NCBI RefSeq assembly: GCF_003114855.1
Contig: NZ_BFBB01000004.1
Coordinates: 62,001-126,000, forward strand
Length of the DNA stretch: 64,000 bases
From: Leptospira ryugenii
GTDB lineage: Bacteria; Spirochaetota; Leptospiria; Leptospirales; Leptospiraceae
Direction: 5' to 3'
The notes beneath the pieces were generated by a model. That model had not been told where the DNA came from. It saw nothing but the letters and a program-made list of their open reading frames with translations, and did no database searches. Each line of letters begins with the position of its first letter. The first letter of the stretch is position 1. A program made the translations under genes and the position numbers. This document shows, piece after piece, positions 18,661-27,825 of this stretch.

Positions 18661-18855
18661 ATGCTTCGCTTTTCTCATATACTATTTGTATTGTTCTCTT
18701 CCCTTGGAAGCATACTAGCCGTCTATGGATTGCTTACCCAGGGCGACCCTATGTATGCCCGCTCCTTTGGCTGGAACATAAACCTTCTCTGGGGGACTGT
18801 TCTTTGGGGAGTCAGCTTTTTCTTTTGGCTAGGCTCCCGCTTTGAGAAAAACTAA
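18661..18855 (+). CDS. Small two-helix membrane protein
   Basis: A 64-residue protein with two hydrophobic helices (about 5-25 and 40-58) joined by a short polar loop and ending in RFEKN. It diverges from the HAD gene and overlaps the end of the gene on the other strand by four bases. No family recognised. The strong hydrophobic pattern and lack of a competing frame argue that it is real. Confidence 0.55.
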   Translation: MLRFSHILFVLFSSLGSILAVYGLLTQGDPMYARSFGWNINLLWGTVLWGVSFFFWLGSRFEKN

Positions 18856-19823
18856 GCCTTCTGATTGCCGGAAAGCCTTGTGAGGATTTGCGACAATAAA
18901 GGTACCAAGTTTTGCAAAAGATCAGGGAGTTCGTATTCCAAAACATCACCCGCGTAAACGATGTCATTTTTTTCCATAGCTGCAGCCACAGAGTTCAAAC
19001 CATCGTTTAATGCATTGCTGACTTCCGAAAGAGTTTTGTCACCAGCTTTGATCAAAGACCATTCGATCTCCGTATGTTTAACTTGGAGAGATAACAAAGC
19101 TGAGATGAGTGCATTCAGTCTACCCATAGCATCTGTCATGATTTCCGTTGCTAGGAAGTCCTTTCCCGACTGAAAACTTTCATTCACCAGCATAAAATCT
19201 TTTGTGATTTTATCTTTATCTTCAATAAACTTTTGTATGATGCCAATCAATTCCTCTTCTTCCAATCGAAAAACTGCCAACCTTGAGCTAAGGTCCATTA
19301 GGAATAATTTCAAATCACGTAGGTCTTCTAAAAAAAGCTCAATTTGATGTGCAGATTCTAGATTTTGAACTTTCTCTTTCAAAGATTCCAAAATCTCTTC
19401 TACGTTTTTGCCCTTACCCATAGGTCGAATCGATGCAAAATTGAGATGAAGCAAGTTTTTAGTAGAAAGCAGCATGGATTCTATCCAAGGTACGCCTTCT
19501 TGTAAGTCTCTGGACTCTTTTTCCGTCAGAGAATCACGACCTACTAATGTAGACCCGACTTTGTCTACGTAAATGTCTAGTTCTATAAGACCGTCTTCGA
19601 GAATATCTAATTCTTCACCGACGATAAAATCAAGTCTCTCTGCGTTTTCTACACCCATTGATTCCAATTCTTTTCGGTTGTGTTCCCTACCATTTACCGT
19701 AAAATAGCGTAAATACTTTCCATTTGCTTCAATCCAAGTTTGGATTTCATCGAGAACCTGAGCAATGTTAGTTTCCCCATTCAGCGTAGTTTCTAATTTT
19801 TGATCATTGATAAAGATATTCAT
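18852..19823 (-). CDS. Conserved hypothetical protein co-transcribed with fliD
   Basis: A 323-residue protein without signal peptide or membrane helix. The first 75 residues form a ubiquitin-like or TGS-like beta-grasp pattern (MNIFINDQKLETTLNG, then FTVNGREHNRKELE and LDFIVGEE). The rest is almost wholly helical with long amphipathic stretches. It begins two bases after the fliD stop, so it is part of the flagellar transcript; a role in cap export, chaperoning or regulation of filament assembly is plausible from position only. I do not recognise the family. Confidence 0.65.
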   Translation of the reverse strand: MNIFINDQKLETTLNGETNIAQVLDEIQTWIEANGKYLRYFTVNGREHNRKELESMGVENAERLDFIVGEELDILEDGLIELDIYVDKVGSTLVGRDSLTEKESRDLQEGVPWIESMLLSTKNLLHLNFASIRPMGKGKNVEEILESLKEKVQNLESAHQIELFLEDLRDLKLFLMDLSSRLAVFRLEEEELIGIIQKFIEDKDKITKDFMLVNESFQSGKDFLATEIMTDAMGRLNALISALLSLQVKHTEIEWSLIKAGDKTLSEVSNALNDGLNSVAAAMEKNDIVYAGDVLEYELPDLLQNLVPLLSQILTRLSGNQKA

Positions 19824-19824
19824 T

Positions 19825-21747
19825 TTATTCCTGCCCGTTCCCTCTAAACATGTTATTTTGTAAATAATTTCCTACGGATTTATTTTTTCCAACGCCTTGT
19901 TCCATATATAGGAATCTCTGCTTTAATTTCGCTTCATATCCAACCAAATGCGATTCAAATTCTTTGATTTTTTTATTGTTACTAGCAACATTCTCTTCAA
20001 TCAATTTGATTTTACTACTAATGATTCCTGATGAGTACTGTGTGTACGGTCTCAAGGTTTCCAGAAGCCGAATCCCTACTCCATCTTCCATCTTTGCATC
20101 ATTATTCATATCAGATGCAAATAACTCTCTAAGTCCATCTGGGTTTTCTGAGAGTGCCTGAGTAAGTCTCTCTTCATTGATAACAAGAACCCCATCTTGG
20201 ATTTTTTCCCAGTTGGAACCAACTTCGCCTGTCGAAATACCAATATCCGTCAAGACACGATACCCACCTGATTTGGTAGCAGGGTAATAAGAGTTCGCAA
20301 CTGTCTTCATGCTTGCAATCAATCGAATCAAAGCATTTTCTCCAGCTAAAATACCAGACTTAACCTTATTGTCCCAAAATTCCTTTGAGATATCTAAATC
20401 TTTACTGTTATCAGATGGTTTGGAATCCGATAGTTTCGAGTTTTTATCAACACTCGTTACTTCTTTCGTAAATTTCATTAAGTCGTTATATGCCTGGACC
20501 CATTCTTTCACCAATGCCATTCCTTTTTGATGGTCAACTGCGATTTTTAAGGTAACAGGTTCAGTAGTTACCTTATGCATATTGAATGAAATGCCCTCTA
20601 ACACATCTGTTATGCCTTCATTGGATTCACGGCTTAGTTCCACTCCATCAATTTTAAAGCGCGCATCTTTCGCTTCTTGTAAGGTCTTTTTTGGCTCCGC
20701 TGTACCTGGTTTAGGCGGAATGACCATTTCTATCTGAGAGATTTGAACATCGGAAGCACCGCTGTTGGCAATGATAATTCGTTTTAAGGTTTTACCTTCT
20801 GCAAGCTCTCCAATTTGGAGTTGGTACTTGCCATCTTTTAAGGCAATCGGGAACAACTTTGTCCTCAAATTGCCTTCCCTTTCAAAGACAAAGCCCAATT
20901 CTAAAACCTGGTTTGTCTCCCCCACCGGATTAAATTCAATGTAGGAACGTGATTTGATTTCAATAGCTTCTGTTTCAAAACTAAAAGCTGAGTCTGGGGC
21001 AAAACTAAATCCCTCCGGACTTTTCTTTGGTGCACTCCCTTCCTGAGAAGAAGCTTTGAATTTTGTAGGTTCAAAGGGAAGTGCCTTTTCCTGTGACAAA
21101 ACAAGGGATCGTCTTTCTATCTCCCCTTCTTTTGAGTTCTCTCCTACAAGCCCTGCAAGATGAAGGATACCGTTCGGGTCTGAAAATTGTAAGGCATTCA
21201 ATTTACCTGTTTTCACCGCTAAAACGGTAAGTAGCGAAGAATCTTTATCGACCTTGATAACTGTCGCATCTGCGATGCTACTTGCCGCATTACGTATGCT
21301 TGTTGTTAAATCCGAGAGTGAACCACCAGCAAACTGTATGGTTTCCGAATGTTTGCCCGAAAAAATCGAAAAACTTCCTGCAGGTAATCTTACATCCGAG
21401 TCAACTTCAACTCCTGAGATTTGGTGTTTTGAAGCCAATTCTAAAATCTCTATGGGTCTTTCGGCCGATTTAGCAGCTCGCGATGCCTCTCCCGTGATGA
21501 CACCTTCTGTGGAAGATAGAACTGATTTCGTCGCGAAAGGAGCGGTGAAGGAAGTAATAGCACGTGTTTTTGTCTGGAGGTTTGCCGTCAGGTTTTTGAC
21601 TTCATTCCAGACTTGGACTTGGGCCTTTGCATACTCATTTTCTGTCTCCCAGCGTTTAACCGGGCGACGCTCCAACTCGACCAATTTTTTGATGATTTCG
21701 TTTGTATTTTGGCCGGTCATGAGACCTGGCATTGTGTATGCTGGCAT
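19825..21747 (-). CDS. fliD: Flagellar hook-associated protein 2 (filament cap)
   Basis: FliD forms the cap at the end of the filament and guides flagellin insertion; in spirochaetes this occurs in the periplasm. The N-terminus (MPGLMTGQNTNEIIKKLVEL and ERRPVKRWE) matches the FliD D0 helix with its usual IVxxLVxxE pattern. The C-terminal domain has LxDIGIST and a final coiled segment with LxxxxxxYxxKxxxRFxxME before the tail. At 640 residues it is longer than enterobacterial FliD, as other spirochaete forms are. AAAGGTAAG precedes the ATG. Divergent from ppk1 and followed at once by the hypothetical gene. Confidence 0.9.
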   Translation of the reverse strand: MPAYTMPGLMTGQNTNEIIKKLVELERRPVKRWETENEYAKAQVQVWNEVKNLTANLQTKTRAITSFTAPFATKSVLSSTEGVITGEASRAAKSAERPIEILELASKHQISGVEVDSDVRLPAGSFSIFSGKHSETIQFAGGSLSDLTTSIRNAASSIADATVIKVDKDSSLLTVLAVKTGKLNALQFSDPNGILHLAGLVGENSKEGEIERRSLVLSQEKALPFEPTKFKASSQEGSAPKKSPEGFSFAPDSAFSFETEAIEIKSRSYIEFNPVGETNQVLELGFVFEREGNLRTKLFPIALKDGKYQLQIGELAEGKTLKRIIIANSGASDVQISQIEMVIPPKPGTAEPKKTLQEAKDARFKIDGVELSRESNEGITDVLEGISFNMHKVTTEPVTLKIAVDHQKGMALVKEWVQAYNDLMKFTKEVTSVDKNSKLSDSKPSDNSKDLDISKEFWDNKVKSGILAGENALIRLIASMKTVANSYYPATKSGGYRVLTDIGISTGEVGSNWEKIQDGVLVINEERLTQALSENPDGLRELFASDMNNDAKMEDGVGIRLLETLRPYTQYSSGIISSKIKLIEENVASNNKKIKEFESHLVGYEAKLKQRFLYMEQGVGKNKSVGNYLQNNMFRGNGQE

Positions 21748-21836
21748 CTTCTTACCTTTCTTCCCCCTCTATTGTCGTCGCATTTCCATAAAGGATTAGG
21801 AATTTACAGAATTTTTCCTTCCCGAATTCTAGAATT

Positions 21837-23915
21837 ATGACAGCTAAGGCCCCTGAAAAAATTGAAATCGGCAACCCAAATCTATTTTTTGATCGGGAAC
21901 TCTCCTGGTTGGATTTCAATCTCCGCGTTTTGGAAGAAGCTCAGGACCAAAAAAACCCTCTCCTGGAAAGGCTTAAATTTTTGTGCATCACAGAGTCAAA
22001 TTTAGATGAGTTTTTTATGGTCAGGGTAGCTGGGCTTCTCAATTTAAAACGAGCTGGTATCGAAGAACAAAGCTTAAACGGAAAACGGACTTCTGAAATC
22101 ATCACTGAGCTATATGCAAAAGTGGCAGACCTTGTCAAAGAACAATACGCTTGCTTAAATGACATCCTTTCCGAGCTCAAAAAAAATCATATCGTAATTG
22201 TCCAAGATCCTACTGATTTACGAGGAGAGGATATATCCTTTGTAAAAGATTATTACAAACGAGAAGTATCATCCATTCTCACCCCACTAGCAATTGATCC
22301 ATCACATCCTTTCCCGCATATCTTAAATAGAACTCTTAATTTAGGTATCACTCTTTATTCAGACGATGACAAAAATAAAGTTAAAGAACTATTTGCTATC
22401 GTGCAAGTTCCAAGCGTACTGCCTCGCTTCTTACAACTCCCGCAGAAAGATGAGAACGAAGAACGTAGATACTTTCCTCTAGAAGAAATCATTAAACTTC
22501 ATTTGAGCGATCTTTTTTATGGTATGAATGTAAAACAAATCCACACATTCAAAATCGTTCGTGATGCTGATATCTCAATCAATGAAGAACAAAACATAGG
22601 TGATTTGCTTACAACGATGAAGAATGAATTGAAGAATCGTATGTGGGGTGATGCGATTCGTTTGGATGTGCATAGTGGAGCAGGTCACATTAAGGATATG
22701 CTCAGAAATCTTCTCGAACTCGATGATTTCCAAGTGATGGAAATTCCAACTTTGCTTAACCTAAATGATTTAATGTTCTTTCAATCATTACGTAAAACTG
22801 GTCACCTAAAGTTTAACTTCCCACCTCCGAAGGCAGGATTTGCTTTAAAAAAGAGTGAATCAATCTTTTCAGAAATTAGAAAGGCTGACCATCTACTCCA
22901 CCATCCTTATGAAAGTTTCAAATCAATCGAGGATATGTTAAAGATCGCGAGCCAAGACCCAAAGGTATTAGCGATCAAAATGACTCTATACCGCACATCG
23001 GGTGATTCTCCCATTATACAATATTTAGGTGAGGCTGCCGAAAATGGCAAACAGGTCACCGTACTCGTTGAACTTAAAGCTAGATTTGACGAAGAAAGGA
23101 ATATTCGTTGGGCAAAAAAGTTAGAAGACTCTGGTGTCCACGTTGTGTATGGAGTAGTAGGATTGAAAATCCACTGTAAAATGTTACTCATCGTACGCAG
23201 AGAAGACGACAAGTTAAATCGATATGTACATTTGGGCACTGGAAATTACAACTCAACCACGGCCAGATTTTATACGGATCTAAGTCTTTTCACTGCCAAC
23301 CAAGAAATCACGGAAGATGTGGCAATTTTATTCAATACAATCACAAGCTCAGGAAAAATGCCAAAACTAACAAGGATCTATGCGGCTCCTAAGTTTTTAA
23401 AGGAAGAGTTTATTCGATTGATCCAGAGGGAACTGGACAATGCAAAAGCAAAGAAGGAGGCGAGGATTATCTTCAAAATGAATTCCTTGGTCGATCCAGA
23501 TATCATTCTGAAGTTGTATGAGGCCTCGCAAGCCGGTGTTAAAATAGATCTCATTATCCGGGGAATTTGTTGTTTGCGACCTGGGATTCCAAAAATTTCG
23601 GAGAACATCGAAGTCCGCTCTATCATAGGCCGTTACCTAGAACATTCAAGGATATACCACTTTCACAATGCAGGGAATTCTGAAGTTTTCTTAGCTTCCG
23701 CAGATTGTATGCCTAGGAATTTCCAGCGCAGAATCGAAGTTATGTTCCCAATCTTGGCAGAAAAACACAAAAAAAGAATCAATAAAATATTTGAGTTACT
23801 GTTAAGAGATAACACACAAGCACGTGTATTATTGCCGGACGGCTCTTACCAAAGACTGAGTCCAGGCGATGATGACCCGGCTGTAAACTCTCAAATTGAT
23901 TTAGTAGAAATATAG
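21837..23915 (+). CDS. ppk1: Polyphosphate kinase 1
   Basis: Makes polyphosphate from the terminal phosphate of ATP. The N-terminus has the family block NLFFDRELSWLDFNLRVLEE and ESNLDEFFMVRVAGL. The autophosphorylated His is His465 in HLGTGNYN, and EHSRIYHFHN supplies the second conserved His. Length (692) is normal. No ribosome site precedes the ATG at 21837; instead a perfect 12-base palindrome (AATTCTAGAATT) abuts it, which might affect translation or bind a regulator. Shares its upstream region with divergent fliD; eight bases separate it from the next gene. Confidence 0.95.
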   Translation: MTAKAPEKIEIGNPNLFFDRELSWLDFNLRVLEEAQDQKNPLLERLKFLCITESNLDEFFMVRVAGLLNLKRAGIEEQSLNGKRTSEIITELYAKVADLVKEQYACLNDILSELKKNHIVIVQDPTDLRGEDISFVKDYYKREVSSILTPLAIDPSHPFPHILNRTLNLGITLYSDDDKNKVKELFAIVQVPSVLPRFLQLPQKDENEERRYFPLEEIIKLHLSDLFYGMNVKQIHTFKIVRDADISINEEQNIGDLLTTMKNELKNRMWGDAIRLDVHSGAGHIKDMLRNLLELDDFQVMEIPTLLNLNDLMFFQSLRKTGHLKFNFPPPKAGFALKKSESIFSEIRKADHLLHHPYESFKSIEDMLKIASQDPKVLAIKMTLYRTSGDSPIIQYLGEAAENGKQVTVLVELKARFDEERNIRWAKKLEDSGVHVVYGVVGLKIHCKMLLIVRREDDKLNRYVHLGTGNYNSTTARFYTDLSLFTANQEITEDVAILFNTITSSGKMPKLTRIYAAPKFLKEEFIRLIQRELDNAKAKKEARIIFKMNSLVDPDIILKLYEASQAGVKIDLIIRGICCLRPGIPKISENIEVRSIIGRYLEHSRIYHFHNAGNSEVFLASADCMPRNFQRRIEVMFPILAEKHKKRINKIFELLLRDNTQARVLLPDGSYQRLSPGDDDPAVNSQIDLVEI

Positions 23916-23923
23916 GCAAGTAC

Positions 23924-25336
23924 ATGATTGCAAAAGAAACATCAGACCAACTCTCCAAACTCATAGGTTCAGAAAAGGTTTTCTTCAGAGAAGATGGTAA
24001 ACTTGACCAAAATACCTTTGATTCTTACGGACTAGACCGTACCAAAGTGTACAGCCCCAAATACCAAATCTTACTCTTCCCTGAAAACACCGAGGACGTT
24101 CAAAAGATTGTAAAGTACGCCTATGAGAATGGCATTGCTATTGTTCCTTCCGGTGGAAGAACTGGGTATGCTGGAGGTGCAGTAGCAAAGAGTGGTGAGA
24201 TTGTGATTTCCCTTGCAAAGATGAACAAGGTTTTGGACTTTGATCCATTTTTGGGCACCTTACAAGTACAAGCAGGTATGATTACAAAAAATCTACACAA
24301 AGAGGCAGAAGAGAGAGGATTTTATTTTCCAGTAGATTTTGCTGCGACAGGTTCAAGCCATATAGGCGGAAATATAGCTACCAATGCAGGTGGTGTACGA
24401 GTTGTTCAGTATGGATTAATTAGAGATTGGATTCTTGGTTTAACAGTTGTTACGGGTAAAGGTGAGATATTTCGTTTTAATGGCGAAATCTTAAAAAATA
24501 ATACTGGCTACGATTTAAAGCATCTTTTCATAGGTTCAGAAGGGACTCTCGGCATCATAACTGAGTGCGTAGTAAAATTAACAAAACCTCCCAAAGACAT
24601 TCGAGTCATTTTTTTAGCTGTTCCAGAATACAAAAACATTCTAGATATCTTCAAAGAAACACATAACTTTAGTTTGCCATTACTTGCATTTGAGTTTTTG
24701 ACGGACTATTGCCTCAAAAAAGTAAAGGAACATTTATCTGTTTCTGATCCTTTTCCTGAATCTAGCAAATATTATGTGCTGATGGAATATGAAGTCCAAG
24801 ATGAGGCAGATGAAGAAAAACTCTTTGGAATCCTAGAGACCATTACTGAAAAAGAACTGATTACAGATGGTTCCATTGCCCAAAACTCCAGGCAGAATGA
24901 AACATTTTGGAAATACCGAGAAGGAATCTCTGAGTCCCTTTCCCTTGCCCATACCGTTCACAAAAATGACATCTCCTTACCTTTGCGTAACATGGAAGCC
25001 TTCCTAGCTGATATGGAAGCTTTATTAGCAACAAAGTACCAAGGCTTTGAAGTCGCTCTCTTCGGACACATTGGGGATGGGAATTTGCACCTCAATATTG
25101 TAAAACCGAAGGAACTTTCCGATGCTGACTTCTTCGAGAGATGCAAATCAGTGGACCCTGAAATGTTTTCCCTCATTCAAAAGCACAAGGGTTCTATTTC
25201 AGCGGAGCATGGCATAGGGCTCCTCAAGAAAGACTATCTGCAATTCTCCCGCTCTGAGGCAGAAATCCTAGCGATGAGGGGCATAAAGGCGGTATTTGAC
25301 CCCAAAGGCATTATGAACCCAGGGAAAGTACTGTAG
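23924..25336 (+). CDS. FAD-linked D-2-hydroxyacid dehydrogenase, GlcD family
   Basis: A 470-residue flavoprotein. The PCMH-type FAD domain covers about 50-230, with IVPSGGRTGYAGG, ATGSSHIGGNIATNAGG and FIGSEGTLGIITE. The C-terminal domain has HIGDGNLHLN and SAEHGIGLLK, the metal and substrate segments of GlcD, D-lactate dehydrogenase and D-2-hydroxyglutarate dehydrogenase. It oxidises a D-2-hydroxyacid; which one is undecided. The iron-sulfur partner subunits of glycolate oxidase are absent, which favours a single-subunit enzyme. Follows ppk1 by eight bases. Confidence 0.85.
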   Translation: MIAKETSDQLSKLIGSEKVFFREDGKLDQNTFDSYGLDRTKVYSPKYQILLFPENTEDVQKIVKYAYENGIAIVPSGGRTGYAGGAVAKSGEIVISLAKMNKVLDFDPFLGTLQVQAGMITKNLHKEAEERGFYFPVDFAATGSSHIGGNIATNAGGVRVVQYGLIRDWILGLTVVTGKGEIFRFNGEILKNNTGYDLKHLFIGSEGTLGIITECVVKLTKPPKDIRVIFLAVPEYKNILDIFKETHNFSLPLLAFEFLTDYCLKKVKEHLSVSDPFPESSKYYVLMEYEVQDEADEEKLFGILETITEKELITDGSIAQNSRQNETFWKYREGISESLSLAHTVHKNDISLPLRNMEAFLADMEALLATKYQGFEVALFGHIGDGNLHLNIVKPKELSDADFFERCKSVDPEMFSLIQKHKGSISAEHGIGLLKKDYLQFSRSEAEILAMRGIKAVFDPKGIMNPGKVL

Positions 25337-25436
25337 GCGGCGATCCGAAGGACGGAATGCCCAATTTTTGCTTAATTTTTGAGCAAGTCTCTCTAAAAAT
25401 GCTAGATTTTAATCGAAACCATGGTATTCTACAACT

Positions 25437-25778
25437 ATGGTTCGGATTTGGATACAAGGATTCGGGATAACGTTCTTAGCGCTTTGCCTAAGTTCCTCCT
25501 TTCTTTCCAATGACCAAACGCTTGTTCGCTTAAAGGCAGGCGCTTATAAACGATCCATCGGGAATCGGCAAGGCCTTAGCCAAGTGGTCAGCCTGTCATA
25601 TGGCTCTGTTGACCAAGAAGAGTCCAAAGACAAAGAAATTTCCGATTCCCTAGTTAAAAACGAAGCAAAGTTCGCATTTCCACATGAAATGGAAACGGCG
25701 GCTTTAGATCCCAAAACTGCTTCGAATCGTTCTTATCTCTTGCAAGACTCCTATTTGAGTCTGCCCCCACCAGTTTAA
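25437..25778 (+). CDS. Small exported protein with LPPP tail
   Basis: A 113-residue protein with an N-terminal signal-like helix (about 5-24), a hydrophilic middle and the C-terminal end LSLPPPV. No known domain. There is no ribosome site; a TATTCT box at 25425-25430 lies six bases before the ATG, so the message may be leaderless. A strong terminator follows. A second small exported protein 190 bases downstream ends in LNLPPPDLT, which suggests a shared C-terminal sorting or binding signal. Confidence 0.55.
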   Translation: MVRIWIQGFGITFLALCLSSSFLSNDQTLVRLKAGAYKRSIGNRQGLSQVVSLSYGSVDQEESKDKEISDSLVKNEAKFAFPHEMETAALDPKTASNRSYLLQDSYLSLPPPV

Positions 25779-25795
25779 CTCCTCTCTCCATTTAA

Positions 25796-25836
25796 CCTGT
25801 GTTCTAAATTACTTTCAATTTAGAACACAGGAAGTT
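25796..25836 (+). terminator. Strong hairpin terminator after the small LPPP gene
   Basis: A perfect 15-bp inverted repeat, 25796-25810 with 25817-25831, around a 6-base loop, then AAGTTTTT. It separates the small gene from the metal efflux region. Confidence 0.7.
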
Positions 25837-25885
25837 TTTATCATCACTTTTGTACAGTCTGTTTCTCATTTGCCAATAACCCTTT

Positions 25886-25926
25886 GACCGTCTTTGCGTA
25901 CAAACGCGAAGGCGGTCCCTTTTTTA
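25886..25926 (+). terminator. Second terminator-like hairpin upstream of the efflux operon
   Basis: Bases 25886-25898 pair with 25905-25917 over 13 bp (two G-U pairs on the plus strand) around a 6-base loop, followed by CCTTTTTT. It lies 42 bases before the GTG of the next gene. It may back up the first terminator, or act as an attenuator if the operon promoter lies between the two hairpins. Confidence 0.55.
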
Positions 25927-25967
25927 AAATAGATTGATTCTATACATTTATTTCTGAGAGTGACCTC

Positions 25968-26306
25968 GTGAACCTAAAATCGAGCGCAAAAGCTTTGGCC
26001 TTTTTGTTGAGCCTTATGCTTTTCCTTCCGACTGAAGCGGATGGAGGCTTTGATTCGGTATTTCTTTTCAGTCCTTCACAAGCGGCGAACTCACAAATTG
26101 ATGCATCCTTTTCCATCGACGGAGAAGACTTTGCAAACTTCGCTAGGAGCCGTTGCGACTTTCTCGATTTGGTTTTGGGGGACAGCCCAAAAGAACAATT
26201 CGAAACGATTTACAATGTCGCAAGTTTTGATGACAGAAAAGATCATATTCATATCAGTTTACTTTCCTTTTTACTTTTAAATCTCCCCCCACCCGATCTT
26301 ACCTAA
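25968..26306 (+). CDS. Small exported protein at the head of the metal efflux operon
   Basis: A 112-residue protein starting at GTG 25968. The N-terminus is a signal peptide (KSSAKALAFLLSLMLFLPTEADG). The mature chain is acidic, has one Cys and a DDRKDHIHIS patch that could bind metal, and ends in a hydrophobic stretch and LNLPPPDLT. No known domain. It precedes the outer-membrane factor gene by about 95 bases, in the same direction. A periplasmic metal-binding or sensing role is inference. Confidence 0.55.
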   Translation: MNLKSSAKALAFLLSLMLFLPTEADGGFDSVFLFSPSQAANSQIDASFSIDGEDFANFARSRCDFLDLVLGDSPKEQFETIYNVASFDDRKDHIHISLLSFLLLNLPPPDLT

Positions 26307-26329
26307 ACTATATTCTTAGCTTTGATGAA

Positions 26330-26346
26330 CACCTGTGAGACAGGTG
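26330..26346 (+). promoter_or_regulatory. Short hairpin in the leader of the efflux genes
   Basis: CACCTGT at 26330-26336 is complementary to ACAGGTG at 26340-26346 with a 3-base loop. A second imperfect stem (26354-26379, nine of eleven pairs) follows before the GTG at 26401. No T-run follows either stem. Confidence 0.35.
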
Positions 26347-26400
26347 AATGAAAAGGTATTACGATTCTATCGTCGTACCTAAACAACATTAGGTGATTAC

Positions 26401-27822
26401 GTGCATTTACGTCGATTTATACTATTTATATTCTTTCTGGGCTATCAGCTTGCCTATGCCCAAGAGGAAAGTCCTACAGAAAGGGCGGTTGATTCCTTGG
26501 AACGACAATTGAGCATCCAAGGCACTGGTCAATTGGGCTCTCCCTTATTTCCCAATGACAGATATGTAGACCAATCCTTGGATATGGAAACTGCAGAAAC
26601 ATTGCTTTGGAAAAACAACCTCCTTTTGATCGCAGCCAAGTTCCAGGTGGATGCAAAGAAAGCAGGAGTTGTTCAGGCAGGATTATATGCAAATCCCAAC
26701 ATCTTTATAGACCAGAGTATCTATGCAGAACCTACCCAAAGATACTTTGATACCACAAGATCTGGTCAGTCCGTCTTCCAAATCCAGCAGGTATTTTTAC
26801 TCGGAGGAAAGATAGATAAAAGAGTAAAGGTAGCAGAATTAAACGCAAAGATCAGTGAACAAGAGTTCTTTGATCTGTCTCGTGCACTGATTACAAAGTT
26901 AAGAAGAACATTTTATACAATTCATTTCATGCGTAAGGCATTGAACTTTTATGACCAAAGTATTGCTTCCATCGAAAAAACAGTATCCTCATCAGAGTTA
27001 GCCTATAAGCGTCGTGCTATTTTACAGGCAGAACTCTTAAGGCTAAGGGCTCTCCTTTTCTTTCTCAAAAAAGAAAGAGAAGATCTCGCGATTCGTACCT
27101 ATGAAAAAGAATCAGAATTGAAAGTTCTTTTAAACGAAGATAAATATAAACCTGCCTATATCACCTTTATACCAAAGGTAGATGAAAGAGATTTAGATTT
27201 AATAAAACCCAATGATAGTAAGTTGGATGATTTAGTAAACTACGCAAGAGACCATAGACCAGACCTAAAAATTGCCTTACAAACCCTTAGATATGAAGAA
27301 GCAAATTTAGAACTCCAACATGCAAATGCAATTCCAGACCTCGCGATCGGGCCCACATACAATAGAGGTGGAACAGCCTTCCAAAATTATTGGGGGGTGA
27401 CAGCTCAGTTGAATGTACCTATTTTTGATAGAAACCAAGGTAATATTTTAGCTGCAGAAAAAGCAATCCTCGTAAGGAAACAGGAACTCAAAAATCGAAT
27501 CCTTGAAGTTGAAAATGAAGTCTCGGTTGCATTTCAATCCGCACGTATCAAAGACGCATTGTACCGAAGGTTTATTGATACATATTTGAAGGACTATGCA
27601 AACCTTGCACTTGATATGATCATGAGTTACGAAAAAAAATACATCACCATACTGGAGTTTGCCGATTTTTTTGAAACATATCGATCAAGTGTAGTGGAGA
27701 TGTTAAAACTCCAAACAGATCGAATGGAAGCTATCGAGAATGTAAACTATGCTGTCGGTTATAGAATTTATGTACCAACAAAATCCTCAAATGGTAGCTC
27801 CGAAAAGACAAACAAGGATTAA
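26401..27822 (+). CDS. Outer membrane factor of a metal RND efflux system (TolC/CzcC-like)
   Basis: A 473-residue TolC-superfamily protein forming the outer-membrane channel of a tripartite pump. Signal peptide at 1-20 (GYQLAYAQE cleavage region). Two OEP repeats, each a long coiled helical hairpin, cover about 65-250 and 290-455, with [18 protein letters not shown] and [17 protein letters not shown] as the typical strand/helix landmarks. It starts at GTG with AGGTGA upstream and is three bases ahead of the adaptor gene. Confidence 0.85.
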   Translation: MHLRRFILFIFFLGYQLAYAQEESPTERAVDSLERQLSIQGTGQLGSPLFPNDRYVDQSLDMETAETLLWKNNLLLIAAKFQVDAKKAGVVQAGLYANPNIFIDQSIYAEPTQRYFDTTRSGQSVFQIQQVFLLGGKIDKRVKVAELNAKISEQEFFDLSRALITKLRRTFYTIHFMRKALNFYDQSIASIEKTVSSSELAYKRRAILQAELLRLRALLFFLKKEREDLAIRTYEKESELKVLLNEDKYKPAYITFIPKVDERDLDLIKPNDSKLDDLVNYARDHRPDLKIALQTLRYEEANLELQHANAIPDLAIGPTYNRGGTAFQNYWGVTAQLNVPIFDRNQGNILAAEKAILVRKQELKNRILEVENEVSVAFQSARIKDALYRRFIDTYLKDYANLALDMIMSYEKKYITILEFADFFETYRSSVVEMLKLQTDRMEAIENVNYAVGYRIYVPTKSSNGSSEKTNKD

Positions 27823-27825
27823 ACT

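Noticed and set aside
21748..21836. Sigma-28 flagellar promoter before fliD
   Set aside because: TAAA and GCG-like elements are present but the spacing and the GCCGATAA box do not fit.
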